64,000 nt of DNA from Plasmodium brasilianum (Eukaryota > Apicomplexa > Aconoidasida > Haemosporida > Plasmodiidae), in NCBI RefSeq assembly GCF_023973825.1, contig NC_090123.1:2112486-2176485 (forward strand), in the 5' to 3' direction. A program made the translations under genes and the position numbers. Numbering within the stretch: position 1 is the first letter of the stretch; every line of letters starts with the position of its first letter. The notes under the pieces were generated by a model that worked only from the letters and a program-made list of their open reading frames with translations, was not told the origin of the DNA and did not search any database. Below are positions 38,422-52,555 of the stretch, piece by piece.

Positions 38422-40540
38422 ATATATATTATATATTGCTCTTCATATTAAAAATATAATTACTAATTTTTAAAATGTTATCCTATAAAGCATACTAATT
38501 TTATAAAGATATTTTTTACAAAAAGATAATATTTATAAAATATATTAATAATTGTAATATATTAATAGATGAAAAAAATTTTTTTTGTGCATTTTGTTCT
38601 GTTATATATAGCAGTTACATTACTTATTGCGTAAACATGTGTATTTTTATATAGGATATAATATAATTTTGAAAAATTAAAATTTTAGCATATTATTTAA
38701 TCTATAAAAATAATATATAATGTAAAGATGCATAATATTTAACTTTTTATTTTTCTGCTATGATTTTTAAAAATTATAATTCTAAATTAAGTTTAATTTA
38801 TAATGCTATTTCTATAAGAAAAATACTCATATTCAATTAATTTATTTTTTTAAATTAATAATATATATTCAGAAGACATATGAATAGTAAGAATAATTTT
38901 AAATGTACTATTAATATTCTAATTAGAAATATTTTTAATTTTTATATGCTGATATGTTCATATGTACCTGCCTCATTTTCTGTATATCATATGTGGAAAG
39001 TTGCAAAGGAAAAAATATGGATACGTTATTTCACCTATTTAATGATTATATTTAAAGAGTATGTAAATGTAATAACTAAAACTTATATTCAAATTATAAT
39101 TTTCATTTGAATCTATGAAAAATAATATTTAATATTTGAAAACTACTCAATAAAATGCTGTAGACAAAAACTTACAAATTATATTTATTTAATTAATCAT
39201 TTAAAAAAATATTTACTTTTTAAAAATAAATTATACTTATCCAAAAGAAAAAAAATGATAAGTATTTATATATTATCCACAAAAAGATAATTCTTTTTTT
39301 CACGTATTTTATTTTTTTTTTATTTATTATTAGATATAGATAATTACTAATGCTTAATACAAACAACATATATTTTTGCATATCTTTAAAATTTTAAGAT
39401 ATTACGCAATATATTTATGGAAAAACTAAAAGTACAATATATAAAGAAATAATTATCTGTTTATCATTGTATTATTTCAGAAAAAAATGACTTTTTAATA
39501 ATATGTTAAATGAAAAATTTTATATTTATAGTTACATAATACAACTTCAGCAATATATCATTATGAAATAAACTGAACCAAAAAGAGAAAACAATTAAAA
39601 CAAATTATTTTTTAATATATAACCGTATTTTATTTGTTAATTTAATCTTTAAAAGAATAAAATGTCTGTATTTCTTGTATTTATATGCTTACGTTATTAT
39701 ATATATTTAATTCGTTTATTAAAAATTTAATTTACAACACAATTAATATGAATAATTAAGTAGTTATTTATTTGAAATCTTAAATGTTTGTAAGGATATA
39801 TAATTCATAATTCATATAAGAATTATAAATAATTAATAATTAATAAGAATAATTTATTAATATGCATTTATATATACTTATATCATATACAAAAGTAGGG
39901 ATGTCCGTGAAAAAGGTATTTAAATTAATACACCTTATATCATGTTCCACATAGAGTACAACTTATAGAATATTAAATTTAATATATAACTAAAATATAT
40001 ATATATATATACATATCTATATAACAATGTATATTCACTTGTTTTCATTGAATACAAAACAAGATACGTTTATTTTTGATTCAGAACTAATAATATATTT
40101 TCTTAATAGACTAAACAAATTATCATTTTAGACAGTAATAAGACAAAAAAGAAAAAAAACAATTTTTTGTTAGAATATATATATTTTACTTTAATAATTA
40201 TATATGTTGTGTGATGTCATATGCTAATTTAGCGCATATATATATATATATGTGTGTTTTTTAAATGGAACTATGCTTAAAAATATGTGTGTACGAATTG
40301 CTAATATTTAGTCAAGTTGAAACAATTTTTTATATTACAAATTAAAGGACATTAAAACGTTCAAATTCACGAAAAAACTAAGAATATATTGTTTCATTGC
40401 TGTGTGTCAAAAATGCCATATATATATTGGGATATATAGAGAATTTAAGAAATTATGATTATGTTTATTAAGAATAAAAATATTATATCTATTACTATAT
40501 ATTTGGAAAATCTTTAGGAATATATATATATTCCTTACTA
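38422..40540. other. Intergenic DNA between minus-strand fam-l and fam-m pseudogene
   Basis: AT-rich. It contains the second copy of the diverged direct repeat (38,880-39,400). The 76-codon plus frame at 38,880-39,110 lies within that repeat and is not preserved in the first copy, so it is not called as a gene. Confidence 0.5.
38880..39400 (+). repeat. Diverged direct repeat, copy 2
   Basis: Partner of 35,440-35,900, about 3.45 kb away. The spacing equals that between the fam-l gene and the fam-m pseudogene on the minus strand, which suggests a duplicated gene-plus-3'-flank unit. Confidence 0.4.
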
Positions 40541-40544
40541 TGTA

Positions 40545-41290
40545 TATTATCTTTTAGTGAACTTAATTTTTTTATATTTTTAACATATGATCGTAAAAAA
40601 ACTTTAATATAAGTATGATACCTAATACAGTGAAAGAAAAGATATATATTATTAGACCAAATGATTGTCCTAGAAAAGAAATTTGGGCGTTAGTGGGATC
40701 TGCATCTAAGACCTTCATATCCATGGGAAACTATCTTTTAACTTTTCTAATGCGGTTGACAATATTCTCTTATCTAATTCTTCTATTTGAGTATTAGACC
40801 AATTAAAATTCAACAATCACATTTTCTTATATATGAAATGTGATGTTAACTCTATTGTGGATATTATTAATAAAAACAAGAACAATAATACAAGTAAAAT
40901 AATTCTTAATCCGTATTTTTTAAGTATTATTTTTTTGTAAGTCTTGTTACTAATTGCCATATATTCCTTGAGAAAACCTAGATAATTAAATTATTTGAAT
41001 ATTTTTTTTTCCAAACATGAATATTTTTTTGTTTCAAATATATAAGAATTATATTACTTACCTTGTTTATTATATTGCGTATTCTTTGATGAATCTTCAT
41101 TCGATGCTTTTATTTTACTTTTACATTTTTTCTCATTTTAAGTTGTATTTTTTTTTTTTTTTTTGTGTCTTACTTTTTCTTTTTCGCACGAACTGTTGTG
41201 GCATAAGCACACATATTAGTAGAATCGTATGTATTGGTTGTTTAATATGGAATAGAAATCATAATTACTTTTGGGTAAATCCCTTGGTGT
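40545..41290 (-). pseudogene. fam-m pseudogene (frameshifts and stops)
   Basis: Read on the minus strand, about 41.0 kb to 40.5 kb carries the fam-m core: MAISNKTYKKIILKKYGLR, matching the NRTISDKIYKKIILKK block, then the first membrane segment, an acidic loop, and the second membrane segment (LGIILIL) followed by a YDH-type basic tail. The frame is broken by a stop soon after the first membrane segment, by several stops and a frame change in the loop, and by another shift in the tail. A Lys/Ser-rich stretch at about 41,050-41,290 is the remnant of the basic middle. No exon 1 was recognised. It is the fam-m member of a decayed doublet with the fam-l gene at 37-38 kb. Confidence 0.75.
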
Positions 41291-43450
41291 AGATTTATAT
41301 ATTTTATATGGTTTTCTTCTAATTCCTATTTATATTCTAAAGATGAAGGATTTAGTAATGATATATATTAAATTCTGCGTATTCCTGTTTGATTTTCTAG
41401 TATGTGCCGCGTATAATTCTTTATAATTTTTCTTTTAGATTCTGTCTTTATATTTCTTTTCTTTTTTTTTGTATATATTTTAAAAAAAATAATTAAGAAG
41501 TTAGTACACCCTGTATGGAGATGAGTAAACTGCATAACATAGAATTTTAATATTTTTCTGGTTATAATATAATGACGTATAGGAAGCAATTTAGGAATGA
41601 TGAGGTGTAAACTATTTTTAAAATAGGAAATTTATAATTAAGTGGAATTATTGAATAAAGATATTATTTATGTGGCAAAATAACTTTTAACTTTTGAGTA
41701 TTTCATTTACTTTTAAATAATTTTTTTCTTTTATTTATAAAAATTTTTACTTATACTATGGGCATTAGGTTAATGGTACTGTGAAAATAAATAATTTATA
41801 TAAGGCTTGAATAATTATTTTAGAATAGTTACAACGGTATACATTTTACAACAGAATAAAAATAATTGTTCAAACTAAAAGAGTAATTATAGTATAAATG
41901 TTTGACAATGAGCAATACATTAATATAACAAAAAATATAAATAATAATAATGATTTAATAGAATTTAATTTAAATGTAGTAATGCAATATTATAAATGTA
42001 TATTTTTTAATCAAAAGTGCTTAATTTTTTGTTTGAGATCAAAAATATACAACTTAAGATAGTTTACTTTTATTATCTTATATAAGATAAATTAATCTTA
42101 TACTTTTTTTAGCAATATTATACGTAATTTTACTATATGATTTTAGATTTAATTGCATTTAACAGCAGTTCAAAATTTTTAGTAATATAAGAAATAGTAT
42201 TAAAAATAAAAATTTGAACATATAAAAATTTTTTTTCTTTATTCAAGCGATTAGAAATAGGATGATATAATTAAAAAAAAAAATGATAAATTAATAAAAA
42301 ATAATAATTTTATATATTTTAAAATTGTTATAAAAAATTATACATACATAATTTAATGACACTCTAAAAATACTTTATGATCGAATTATTAGTTATTTTA
42401 CATTATATAAGAAATTAACCTGTATTATGATAGAAAAATGGGTACTCTTAAATATATTAGAACTATCATATTTAGATTATTAACTAACAAAAAAAAAAAA
42501 AAAAAATGAGTAAGCTTTACGAATAATAAATAAATTATTATATAAAATTATATACATCATTTTTGCAATATAGTATTAAAATAAACAATTTTTTCTTTGA
42601 TTATTTATTTATTATAAGATAATAAAAATTTCCTAAAATAATAAAAATGTATTACTCCTTAATAAATCATTTTGACCTTATAAAGGGATAAATAATAAAT
42701 AATTTAAATTCTTCCATTATGCATTAATTAAAATTATTAAAATCATACATTACTAGGTTTATTTTTGCTGTACATTTATACATAATTGTATATAAGTATA
42801 GGTGAGTAAACAATTTTTTTTTTTTTATGTATTTGGGTGATCAATAAAGAAAGATCATATGAAACTGATATTTACTTTACAATATTATTGTATTACATAT
42901 TTTAACCTTTCTCTTCCTCTTAATTATTTTGTTAAGCTTTTGCACAAGTTCTTTTTGCTCATATTCTTATCTTTATTTCTTTATAATATTTTTTGAATTA
43001 TTCCTAGAATTTTAGTCAATTTAGGGCATTCTATCTTTTTAGGTGGTGATACTTAATACACATATGCCTCTTATTCCTTCGTTGTGCAGTATATCTTAAA
43101 TGCTTACTATTATATATATATTTCAACATTTTTTATATTTCAAAGAATGACACTAGACTTAATATATATATTTATAAATGTTATTGTATGAAATTTTTTA
43201 AGAAATTCTTATTTTTAAATACTGTTCCTTTTACAATATAGTCGATATATTTAAAGCTATATAAATTATACATTTTAATAACTTCTTAATTATTAATTAT
43301 GCCATATATATTTTTTTCTTTTTTGTGCCCTTTATGTGTCACTTTTCCTGTTTTTCTTCATTAATCTCACGTACAGATATGACACAATTTGCACGTTTGA
43401 TTATTGTTATATTATAACTAATTTTCAGTTAAATCTTATTTTAATTTTAA
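41291..43450. other. Intergenic DNA with coding-like scraps
   Basis: A minus-strand frame at 41,368-41,589 is basic but has no recognisable domain. At about 42,900-43,080 the minus strand is purine-rich and interrupted by several stops, which looks like a decayed coding sequence of unknown family. The rest is AT filler with a poly-A run near 42,488-42,505. Confidence 0.45.
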
Positions 43451-43454
43451 ACTG

Positions 43455-43625
43455 ATAATCAATAATCACAGGATATATGTAATAGCCTATGTTTCGGATT
43501 GATATATGTGAGTTCTTATGTTCACGACCGAGTTCACTCTTTACATCTTTCAATATTGTCATGTTTCTTTCTCCGTAGTATTATAGGATGGAAGCAGAGT
43601 TCAAAATAAATAAAGGGATACGCAC
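43455..43625 (-). pseudogene. Probable PIR last-exon relic
   Basis: On the minus strand the segment reads CFHPIILRRKKHDNIE and then, after a frame change, REHKNSHISIRNIGYYIY. This resembles the cytoplasmic last exon of PIR proteins: a small/hydrophobic start, HP, a basic run, and a terminal NIxY-type box. It is preceded by a (TA)n-rich stretch where the intron would be. No convincing exon 2 was found upstream. It lies about 2 kb beyond the intact PIR gene on the same strand. Confidence 0.3.
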
Positions 43626-43639
43626 ATACATATATGTAT

Positions 43640-45560
43640 ATATATATATATATACATTTATTTATTTGATTGAAAAGTATACTATGAAATGTTTCCAAAA
43701 AAATAATGTTACCAAAATGGTTGAGCCGAATTGTTTTAAAAAATTGCAATAAAAGGAAATCAAATGTTATTTTAATTTTTTAACACGCTAAAAATATATT
43801 TCCTATTATAAATAATATAAAAATGGAGTAATCTATAGAAGTAAATTATTATATGAAAATACATTTAAACACGATTTTTCGTTTTTCCTATATTGAGTAA
43901 TAAAAATAAATCCTAAATTATTAAAGCATATTTATGTTGTATATATTTGCACGTATCATTTATTTCTATTGTAGCTACCGCGATACTAATCGAAATAAAT
44001 TTTTTAAGAAAAAAATAAGAAAAGTTATAAAAAGTAATTCTTATTTTACTTTCCTTATACAAGATTGCATTTGAAACTATTAAAACTTTTTCCGTGCTAT
44101 ATGTTCTATGTACACAAAATAATTGCTCTACCGTAGCTTAATCATACTGACGTCTTTAGGAAAAATTAAATATATATTTTAATAGAAGGATACAATTACT
44201 GGTATGTTTGTAGACATATGCAATGGATGTATTGTTCTACTTATTTTTATAGTTGTATATAGGAGGATCCTAAATTAACATACATTTATGGTTTTATAAT
44301 TTATCCATGGGAAACAATTTTCTAAGTTAGGAAAAATATATAAGAAATATATATATTTGTAATATATTATTATTATACACTTTTTGTATTGTCAAAATAT
44401 AAGAGGGTTAATAATATTTTTTTTTCTTCTTTTATTCTTTCGTTTTTGCTTATTATTTTATATATGTTTTTTTTATGTGCCAATATGAGTTAAAATTCCT
44501 TTCTCTGAATATCTGAAGTTTAGACGATAAAATTGTTTTTATTGTAATTTCTAATGGAACTGAACCTAAAATTGTACTTACGTAAATATCAAGAAAGTAT
44601 ATATTACATATTTTTTTGGATACCTTGGATTAAATTTTAAATTATCATATTTGCTTTTTTTTTCGTTTTATTTGATACAAATAATTGTATTAAAATTTAT
44701 AATTATGAACTTTTTTTAGTTTATTCTTATAGAGTTTCTATATACTACTCTAATATTTAATATATATTTCCAATAAAAAAATCTAGAAATACGTTTAACA
44801 TGCCTTATGCGCTATGTACGTAATATTTGCATTATATATATAAAAACTGTGTTATACAGATGCAATGTTATTTAATCCAAAAGATTTGGTCAAATATGAA
44901 TATATACTTATTTTGAAAAACCGAATAGTTTCAGTACTGATTATTATATAATATTTAATCATAATTTTATAAGTATATTTTTTTGTAAAAAAAAAAATAA
45001 AAAAAAAACAGTAGATTTTTATTTCACGAGTTACATCAATTTTTTTTACTAACGATACATTGTGCTAATTTAGGGGCTAAATTAATAGTTCCAAATAAAT
45101 TTAATAAATTCAAATTTATTTTTACTTTAAATATAACTATAATATATCTCATATGTGTTATGCTTCAAGAACACATAATAAGAAGTCAGGGTACAATTTC
45201 ATGAGTATAATTAAATAAAATAAAAATGCCTCACCAATATATGTTTTTTAATTTTGGAACATTAGAATCTTAAACTATTATTAGATAAGAATATTTTAGT
45301 TCTTTTTTTTATATATAAAACAAATATTATTGCAAGTTCAAATTAAATACATTAAAAAAAAATTAAATAAATACAAAAAAAGTATTTGACAAAAAGTTAG
45401 AAAAAATAAATTATTATAAAAGGACAAATAAAAAAATATATATAAAAAGTTAAAAATAAAAGTGTCTATATTTTATTTATGCTCCTCTTTTTATTCTTTG
45501 ATCTTTATCATTTCTACTTAATAGAAATGTTTATATAATCCAATTTTGTTGGCTTCTTAA
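43640..45560. other. Intergenic DNA downstream of the PIR gene
   Basis: AT-rich with scattered less-biased patches around 44.0-44.3 kb and poly-A near 44,989-45,008. No gene supported. Confidence 0.55.
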
Positions 45561-45575
45561 TATCTTTGATATATA

Positions 45576-47431
45576 TCAGTTGATATTTTGTAAATCATTT
45601 GATGAATGAAGCTCATCATCTATATTTACTACGTTAAATCTCCTCCTGTCAGAATGTCTATAAGTACGTTTTAAGAAGCGCCTTGGTCGTTTGCGTGTAC
45701 ATAAATCGGTAAAATCAAACCTATACCTTTGTTTCCTTTTTCTATGTCTACGTAAACGTGATCCGAAGGGAGTAAACTAATATATATATGAAAGTAAAAA
45801 ACATGTATAATATGTTTATTTCATAGTTACAGCATTTTAAGAAAAATATGTTATAAATGGTAACTAATAATGTATGCATACAGAAAAAAATAATTTTGTA
45901 TTTACTTTAAAAAAAAGGTAAAATATAAAAATAATTCCCATTACTAGAGTAACTCCAGTAGAAATACGGACAAAAATGTTGTTTAATATATTTGATTCAT
46001 TAGCTGATCTTCTTTTCCTCACTCTTTCGCGTGCTAGTTTTAAATCAGCTTCTGTCCATTTAGTTCCAACCTTCACTTTGTACCTCCCAGTACCTTCTAT
46101 TTGTGTAGCAAAATTTCCTTCAACTAATACATCCATATACTCGCAAAGTAGTTCTTCATATTTATTTATACTTTTAGATGGACACTGCAGTGTTCCTCTC
46201 TCGTCAAATTTCCATCTAATAGGACCAGCTGCGTCTTTCACAGGAGGTACAGCTTCTATTTTTACTCCGCTATCACCAAAATCCCCTCTTTTTCCTTTTG
46301 CATCAGGTTGACCTCTTCGTGATGCATCTACTTCTGCTTGATTTGACCTAGAATCTAAATTCGTACTACCTGGAGGGGATCCACTATCAGTCACTTTTGT
46401 TCCACCATATTCAGCTGTAGGAACACTTCTAGTTAACGTCACAGATGTTGCGAATAAACTACAATGTGGATGTCTCTTTATATCTGATGTAAGTCTTCCA
46501 TTTTCTAGATTAAAGCATGTACCATAAGTAATTGAGCTCAAAATTTCTGGTTCTGATACCTTAGAATTTAATTTTTCCTCATCAAAATTCGCTGTAATTC
46601 TATTTAGTCCATCACAACTATCACTACCTTTAGAAAGAAATGCAGATAATAGTTCACTCGGATCAAACTCATCTTTACAACTTAAAAAATAATTGTCACA
46701 TACTGATTTCCCATACGAACAACAAGGATCCTTCCAATTGTTATACATATCATTGATAGATTCAAGGTATTCTTTATATTTACCATTCTCACATTTATTA
46801 CAAGTTTCACTAGTTTTAATAGTGTTATAGTTTTTAAAATAATCATACAAAGATTTCTCTTCTATTTTATAATACAATCCCTCAAAGGTATTAAAATCAA
46901 ATCTATAAGAACAATCATTCTTGTTGTGAACATTGAAAAGATTACGTTGCAATTTATAAAATTTCTTAATAACATCGTCGATATCACTATTTGATGTGTG
47001 TTCATTAAACAATTTCCATATTTCTTGATATACCCAGTTTTTATAATGCGAACAGTAGTCCTTATATTTCGCTGATGTATGCTTTTTAAATACAAATTCT
47101 AAAAGTTTTGTGACTTTTTTACAAAGTTCAAAGGATTTTTCTTTGTAATCTTGTTTTATTGTTTTAAATTCATTACAGTATGTTTCATCTGTTGCATTTA
47201 CCAATTCATCATTGAATTCTTTGTATATACTGTATGGATATAACTCTTCTAAAATTTTATCCTGAAAATTAAATTTATAAAAAGAATTTTGCAAATACTT
47301 AAGTACTTATTATATATAATAACATATATACTGTTAATCTATGTTAGAAATGGCATTTTAATAAATGAGTATGTATATTATTATTGCTATGAAAAATGAA
47401 AGTATCCATAAACTTCTTTTACCATTTCCAT
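45576..47431 (-). CDS. pir: PIR (Plasmodium interspersed repeat) family protein, three exons
   Basis: Multigene-family variant antigen, expected at the infected-cell surface or parasitophorous structures. Exon 2 (47,261 down to 45,906, 452 codons) follows TTTTCAG and holds a Cys-rich, helical ectodomain with many Tyr/Phe/Trp (SIYKEFND, then NWVYQEIW, then repeated C residues such as CCSYGKSVC). A hydrophilic linker rich in Gly, Ser, Asp and Arg follows, then a second compact segment, and a membrane span (ISTGVTLVMGIIFIFYLFFK). The donor is AAA|GTAAAT. Exon 3 (45,776 down to 45,576, 66 codons) starts FTPFGSRLRR, the usual PIR cytoplasmic opening, is very Arg-rich and ends in LQNIN. Exon 1 is probably the three codons at 47,431-47,423 (MEM) before GTAAAA; this is the least certain part. 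The total is about 521 residues. The linker is noticeably less AT-rich than its surroundings and leaves an antisense frame at 45,976-46,311. Confidence 0.88.
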
Positions 47432-47439
47432 AATTTTTC

Positions 47440-50400
47440 ATTATTTTTATGTATTTACTGTATGAAATAATTAAAACTGTATATATAATAATATTTAAAT
47501 AAAAAGAATGACTACATATATACAATTGGTTCATTTCGAGCGTTTTATACTTTTCATTAGTAATTACATCTATTTACATATTTCTTAAAGAAATATGGCA
47601 CTAATTCATTCTAAAAAATAAATTATAACTGTATTTATTTTATCATATAAATATGGATAATTAAAACAGAAATAACCTTAATGCTAATACAGTATAACAG
47701 TAAATAGTAAAAAAGAAGGAATCCATTTATAGCAAAACTTTATTCTGTATACTAATATGCATAAATATATATATATGTACGTACGTAATTAATTATTATT
47801 ATCCTATTTTCTTTAATAGAACATATAATTTTTAATATAAAAAATTAAAAATTGTAATTCCGTGCAAATATTTATTTTCAAGCACTTTTGTACTTTTAAG
47901 TATTTGTATATATCTTAATATGGTATCTCTGTAAAATTACGAAATTTACTTTTTTGAAAATTTTGTTCCATAAATAAGCGTAATATCATTTCATTAATAC
48001 TTTATCTTTTACCGTATTATATGCAATACTCTATAATATTATACGCGCATTACTATAGTTAACTAAGCGCATATTACAAAAATTATAAATATGTATATAA
48101 AAAGAAGAATATTTAAAAAAAAGAATAAATGAAATATAAACCAAAAAATTATTTTTAACATGATAAAAAATTTTACTTGGAATATATTTATTTTATTTTT
48201 AATGTCATTAATTTTTAGATACCCTATGTATATATAACTATAGTACAAATTATTCATTTCTATTAATAACCACAATAAATTGTAAGTCGATATATTTTTT
48301 TTTGATTCATTATTACAGTTCACATAGTGTATATTATGTTGTACATCAGTATGTGTATAAATAAAATAAACTAATCAGATTAAACATTTTTATTAAAAAC
48401 TTTAAAATATTTATTCCCTTAAAAAAATGAATAAAAGCATTTTTATTTATCTCGCGTAAAAAAATTTTTTTTTTGAATATGACTAAAAGGGAATTAGCAT
48501 AATTCAAATATAGAATAATATTAAATTTGGGAAATATATTTGCAACATTTATTTAATTTTTCATAGAAACCAAAAAAATATTTAAGAGGAACACTATTAT
48601 GAGGCAGAATTTGTATGGATTATTTAATCCTTTTTATACATTTTCTTTTGTTTAATGATAAATAAACTAAAATATAATTTATTATATCAGTAAATTAAGA
48701 AAATATTAGAGAATGTCTTCTTATTTTTTTAAATATATATAATATATATATAGATAAAACATTCTGTGTTTTAAAAATAAAAACGTATAAAATATTGCAA
48801 TTCGGGAATTAGTCGATTATTACCATGTTTTAATAAAATCATAACACATGAAAATTAAGAAAATAACATTACAAACTATATTGTATATATTAATATACAT
48901 GGAAAGAAGATTTATTTTCTGTCAATTTTATGCATAAGAGAAAATAAATATTTTTTATGTTACATATTACATTTATATTTTATATAATTTCATTTTATTT
49001 TTTGTTTTTTTGCTTGCATAACTTGCTGGTTCGCATACTATGCCTTTGTTTTGCTACATAAATAAATTATTTTATTATGCTAATATTAATATAACTTGTT
49101 TAAGTGCAAAATAAAAATGCGAATAAAAGTATGTTTTCTTAATGAAGTTTCTTTAGAAAAAAAAATAAAACTTATAATAATACTTCCTTATACATTGAAT
49201 AAAAAAAAATAATAGTATTGCATATATTTTCAAAAGGTATCATATGTTAATTTTTATTTATTTTGTTCTCATAATTTACTTATTATGTTATATACTTTTT
49301 TTGGTTAGAGGTATTAACAGCTGTAAGATTACCTTATTGTCACTCATGAGATTACACAGAATTACCTAATAATACAATAGTGGACATTGCATAATGTAAA
49401 TAAAATGCTTTAATTATTTTTATTGAAATATATCTTCCTTAAATCCTTTTTTAAAAATTTTTTCTTATTATGTTAGATTATTTATTTTAGATTTCGATAA
49501 TCTCCATATGTTAAATTCCATAAATTATATGCTTCATAATTTCTAATCATAGTCATCATACAATTACCATTAGATATATAAATTATTTTTATAATCCTGG
49601 CTTATTTTTGTTTATTACTTTAAATATGTTATGCTTCAATATATTAAGTATATCAAATGAACCAATTAATCCATTAATTTATTAATATTTAAGTTAAAAA
49701 TTCTTCTCAGTCTTATTCCTGTTTTTGCTCTACTTTTTAGTTTAAAGTTAACTTGAAAGGACAATGATAACATTTTCTTTATTCTCGAATGTACGTAGTT
49801 ATATACAGAATTTATTTTTAGAAAAATGTGCAAACAATTATTAATTACTTCACATTTTTTATGTTCTAAAGAATATAATATTATATGAAAAAAGTAATAC
49901 ATTCGAAAAATACCCAAATTTAATATTTTTTCCAAAAAATTTATTTCTGCTGATCTTATATAATATAGTATTACTTATTATCTATTTGTTTAAAAATAAA
50001 ATATTTAAAAAGAAAAAGTATCCATTTTTGTTAGCTATTTTGTAAGTTCAGTTTAAATGTAAATATTGATATACTCTTGGGGTCACCAAATTATAATATT
50101 ACTCAGCAGATAAAATAACAGATATATTTAGTGAAATATTAGATATACCATTAATAATATTGTTTTATATACATTTTCTTCGAACATTAATTTTAAAAAG
50201 TATAAAAAAAAAAAAAAATTAATTTATGAATTTATTAAATTAGAAAATACGTTTCATGTAACGTTTTCTTTAATTGAATGATTGTGTTAAAGGAGTATAT
50301 TTTCCATATAATTCATTCATTTAAATTTACTGTTTCAAATTATATTATGTGGTATTATAATCTATATCAGTGTATACAATAATGTGTAAAAAAGACTTAA

Positions 50401-52550
50401 ATACTTCATTTATTTGTTATATATTTACTAATTCAATAAATAGATATATAAAATTATATGCATATTCATTTGGTCAAATGAATGGATAATCGAATAAAAC
50501 ACCAATGTACCACAATTATATAACATCTATTAATAAATACTTTATATTCCTATATATCCTCTACTAAAGATATATTAATAAAATATATTATTTTACTTCA
50601 CCTTTTCACCTATTGCGAAATTTTTAGTAGTTCGTTAGAGGTATAAGAAATATTATTTCAAAGTTTAATCGTAGTAATAACCTTTTGTAAATACGTAATA
50701 GATATGATGATAAAAAGACTAGTACTATTACATTATATATACTCATGAAACATATAAATTATCACAAAAGTGTTAAATTTATTAGTTTATTAACTTCTTA
50801 TATTTTAGAATATCACTAATAATATATATAATGTATTTTACTTATTAATACCATACAGGGAATACAAAGCGCACAATGGACATCCATACATTTTTTGCGA
50901 AATATTTATTCACAAAAAAATATTAATTTAAAATACATATATATATATATATATATATGTTATTATCCTATATTTAAAATTCTATAGAATATTGGACAAG
51001 CAAATTGATAAACAATACAGGGGATATATTACATCATGCTTATTAACTAATTTTTTGTGTATGTACAGATGGAATGAAAAATTCTGTATGTAAGGATAAA
51101 TACAAAAGTCAAAACACTTGAAGAATAATTAACTAATAGTCCATTAATCATTCTCATAATTAAAATTCTCTAATATGTTTATTTAAACGATGCTAATATA
51201 TATACATTACACTCACTAGAAAGAGGTAAAGAAATAACTCTATCCAAAAATTAATTTAAAAAAAAATAAGGATACTCCTTATACAATAAAAAAACTAACA
51301 CATATTATTAACAAAATAAGGCTTTTATTGTTGCTAATTCTATAATCATGGCAAATTGCATGAAATATTCAACATATTTAATGATACTATTAGTGAAGTA
51401 TCAAAAGAGTAGCACAGTTCTTAGGAGTATATAAAAAATATGCTTTCCGGTATTTAAGCAAATATTAATTAATAATATTTAAATACATAGAAAATATATT
51501 TAAATTATTCAGTTTGTATATACCTATTATATAGCTTTTGCTTAAACGCTTTAATGTAAATACATATATATATATATATATGTCGTTCCTTAACTATTCT
51601 ATCGTCTATGCAGTGAATAACTTAAATATATGTAGAACAAATATACAACTGATACAACAGTATATGAACATTAACACCTAATGTGTTACATATACATATT
51701 TAACAGAACATTTTAGACCAGTGAATAACTATAAAATAATTCTTTGAAAAGTACTGGAATTTCACTAGTGATGCGAATCCCTATAAATATATGTTCTACT
51801 TACGCCTTCTCTAATTAATATTAGAAATAAGAAAGGGAAATATTTTAAGTTTTTTTTATTTTAAAGCAAAACAGATAGTTATAAATAGAAAAATTATAGC
51901 TATCTCCATATAAACGATATACTGAATTATATAAAAATTGATTATTAAAGTGAATATTACATAATTTGTAAATATTTTACTATTTAACTTGTATAAATAT
52001 GATTATAATATTTTGAAATGTAATATTATTTTTTATATAAATATTTTTAATTGTATATATTAAATATGTAAACGACATAATATGAAAAATAAGCAAAATT
52101 TATTAAAGTATATATATATATATCGCCAGAAAGTAAATTTTTAATTATATTTCAAATCTTTAATAATTTAAACTAAAAATTAAAGTACAGAATATATATT
52201 TATATTACAAGAAATATAAAATTATATAAAGACAATTTTTTAATAATAAGTGGAAAAAAATATAAAAAATTCATATATATTAGATAATTGTATTGGTGGC
52301 ATACATTTTTTTACAACTGAATATATAAAATTATATTTTATTTCAGATTACTAAAATAAATTTATAGAATTAAATTTTTGAAATAAATAATTGTTTATCA
52401 CTTTTTACTAGACTTAGATTAATTTACGAGATAGTTATATGTATATTAATTTAAAACAGTTGTATTCTCCAAGGAAGCAGAATAAAATATGAAAACAATA
52501 TTACTAGTAATACAAATATATAATGGATTATCATATGAAATAATAAGAGA
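47440..52550. other. Intergenic DNA
   Basis: About 5 kb of AT-rich DNA. Short minus frames at 48,063-48,323 and 49,666-49,935 are low-complexity or lack splice context and are not called. An (AT)n run is at 50,938-50,958 and another at about 51,564-51,580. I saw no relic of fam or PIR genes. Confidence 0.55.
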
Positions 52551-52555
52551 CATAA

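Noticed and set aside
45976..46311. 111-codon plus frame over the PIR linker
   Set aside because: Arises from the less AT-rich composition of the PIR exon; no homology or splice signals of its own.
46862..47095. 77-codon minus frame within PIR exon 2
   Set aside because: Out-of-frame shadow of the PIR ectodomain.
48063..48323. 86-codon minus frame, hydrophobic
   Set aside because: Low-complexity Ile/Phe/Tyr run from AT-rich DNA; no start or splice context.
49666..49935. 89-codon minus frame with basic C-terminus
   Set aside because: Starts in AT-rich sequence, has no partner exon or recognisable family block, and is typical of chance frames here.
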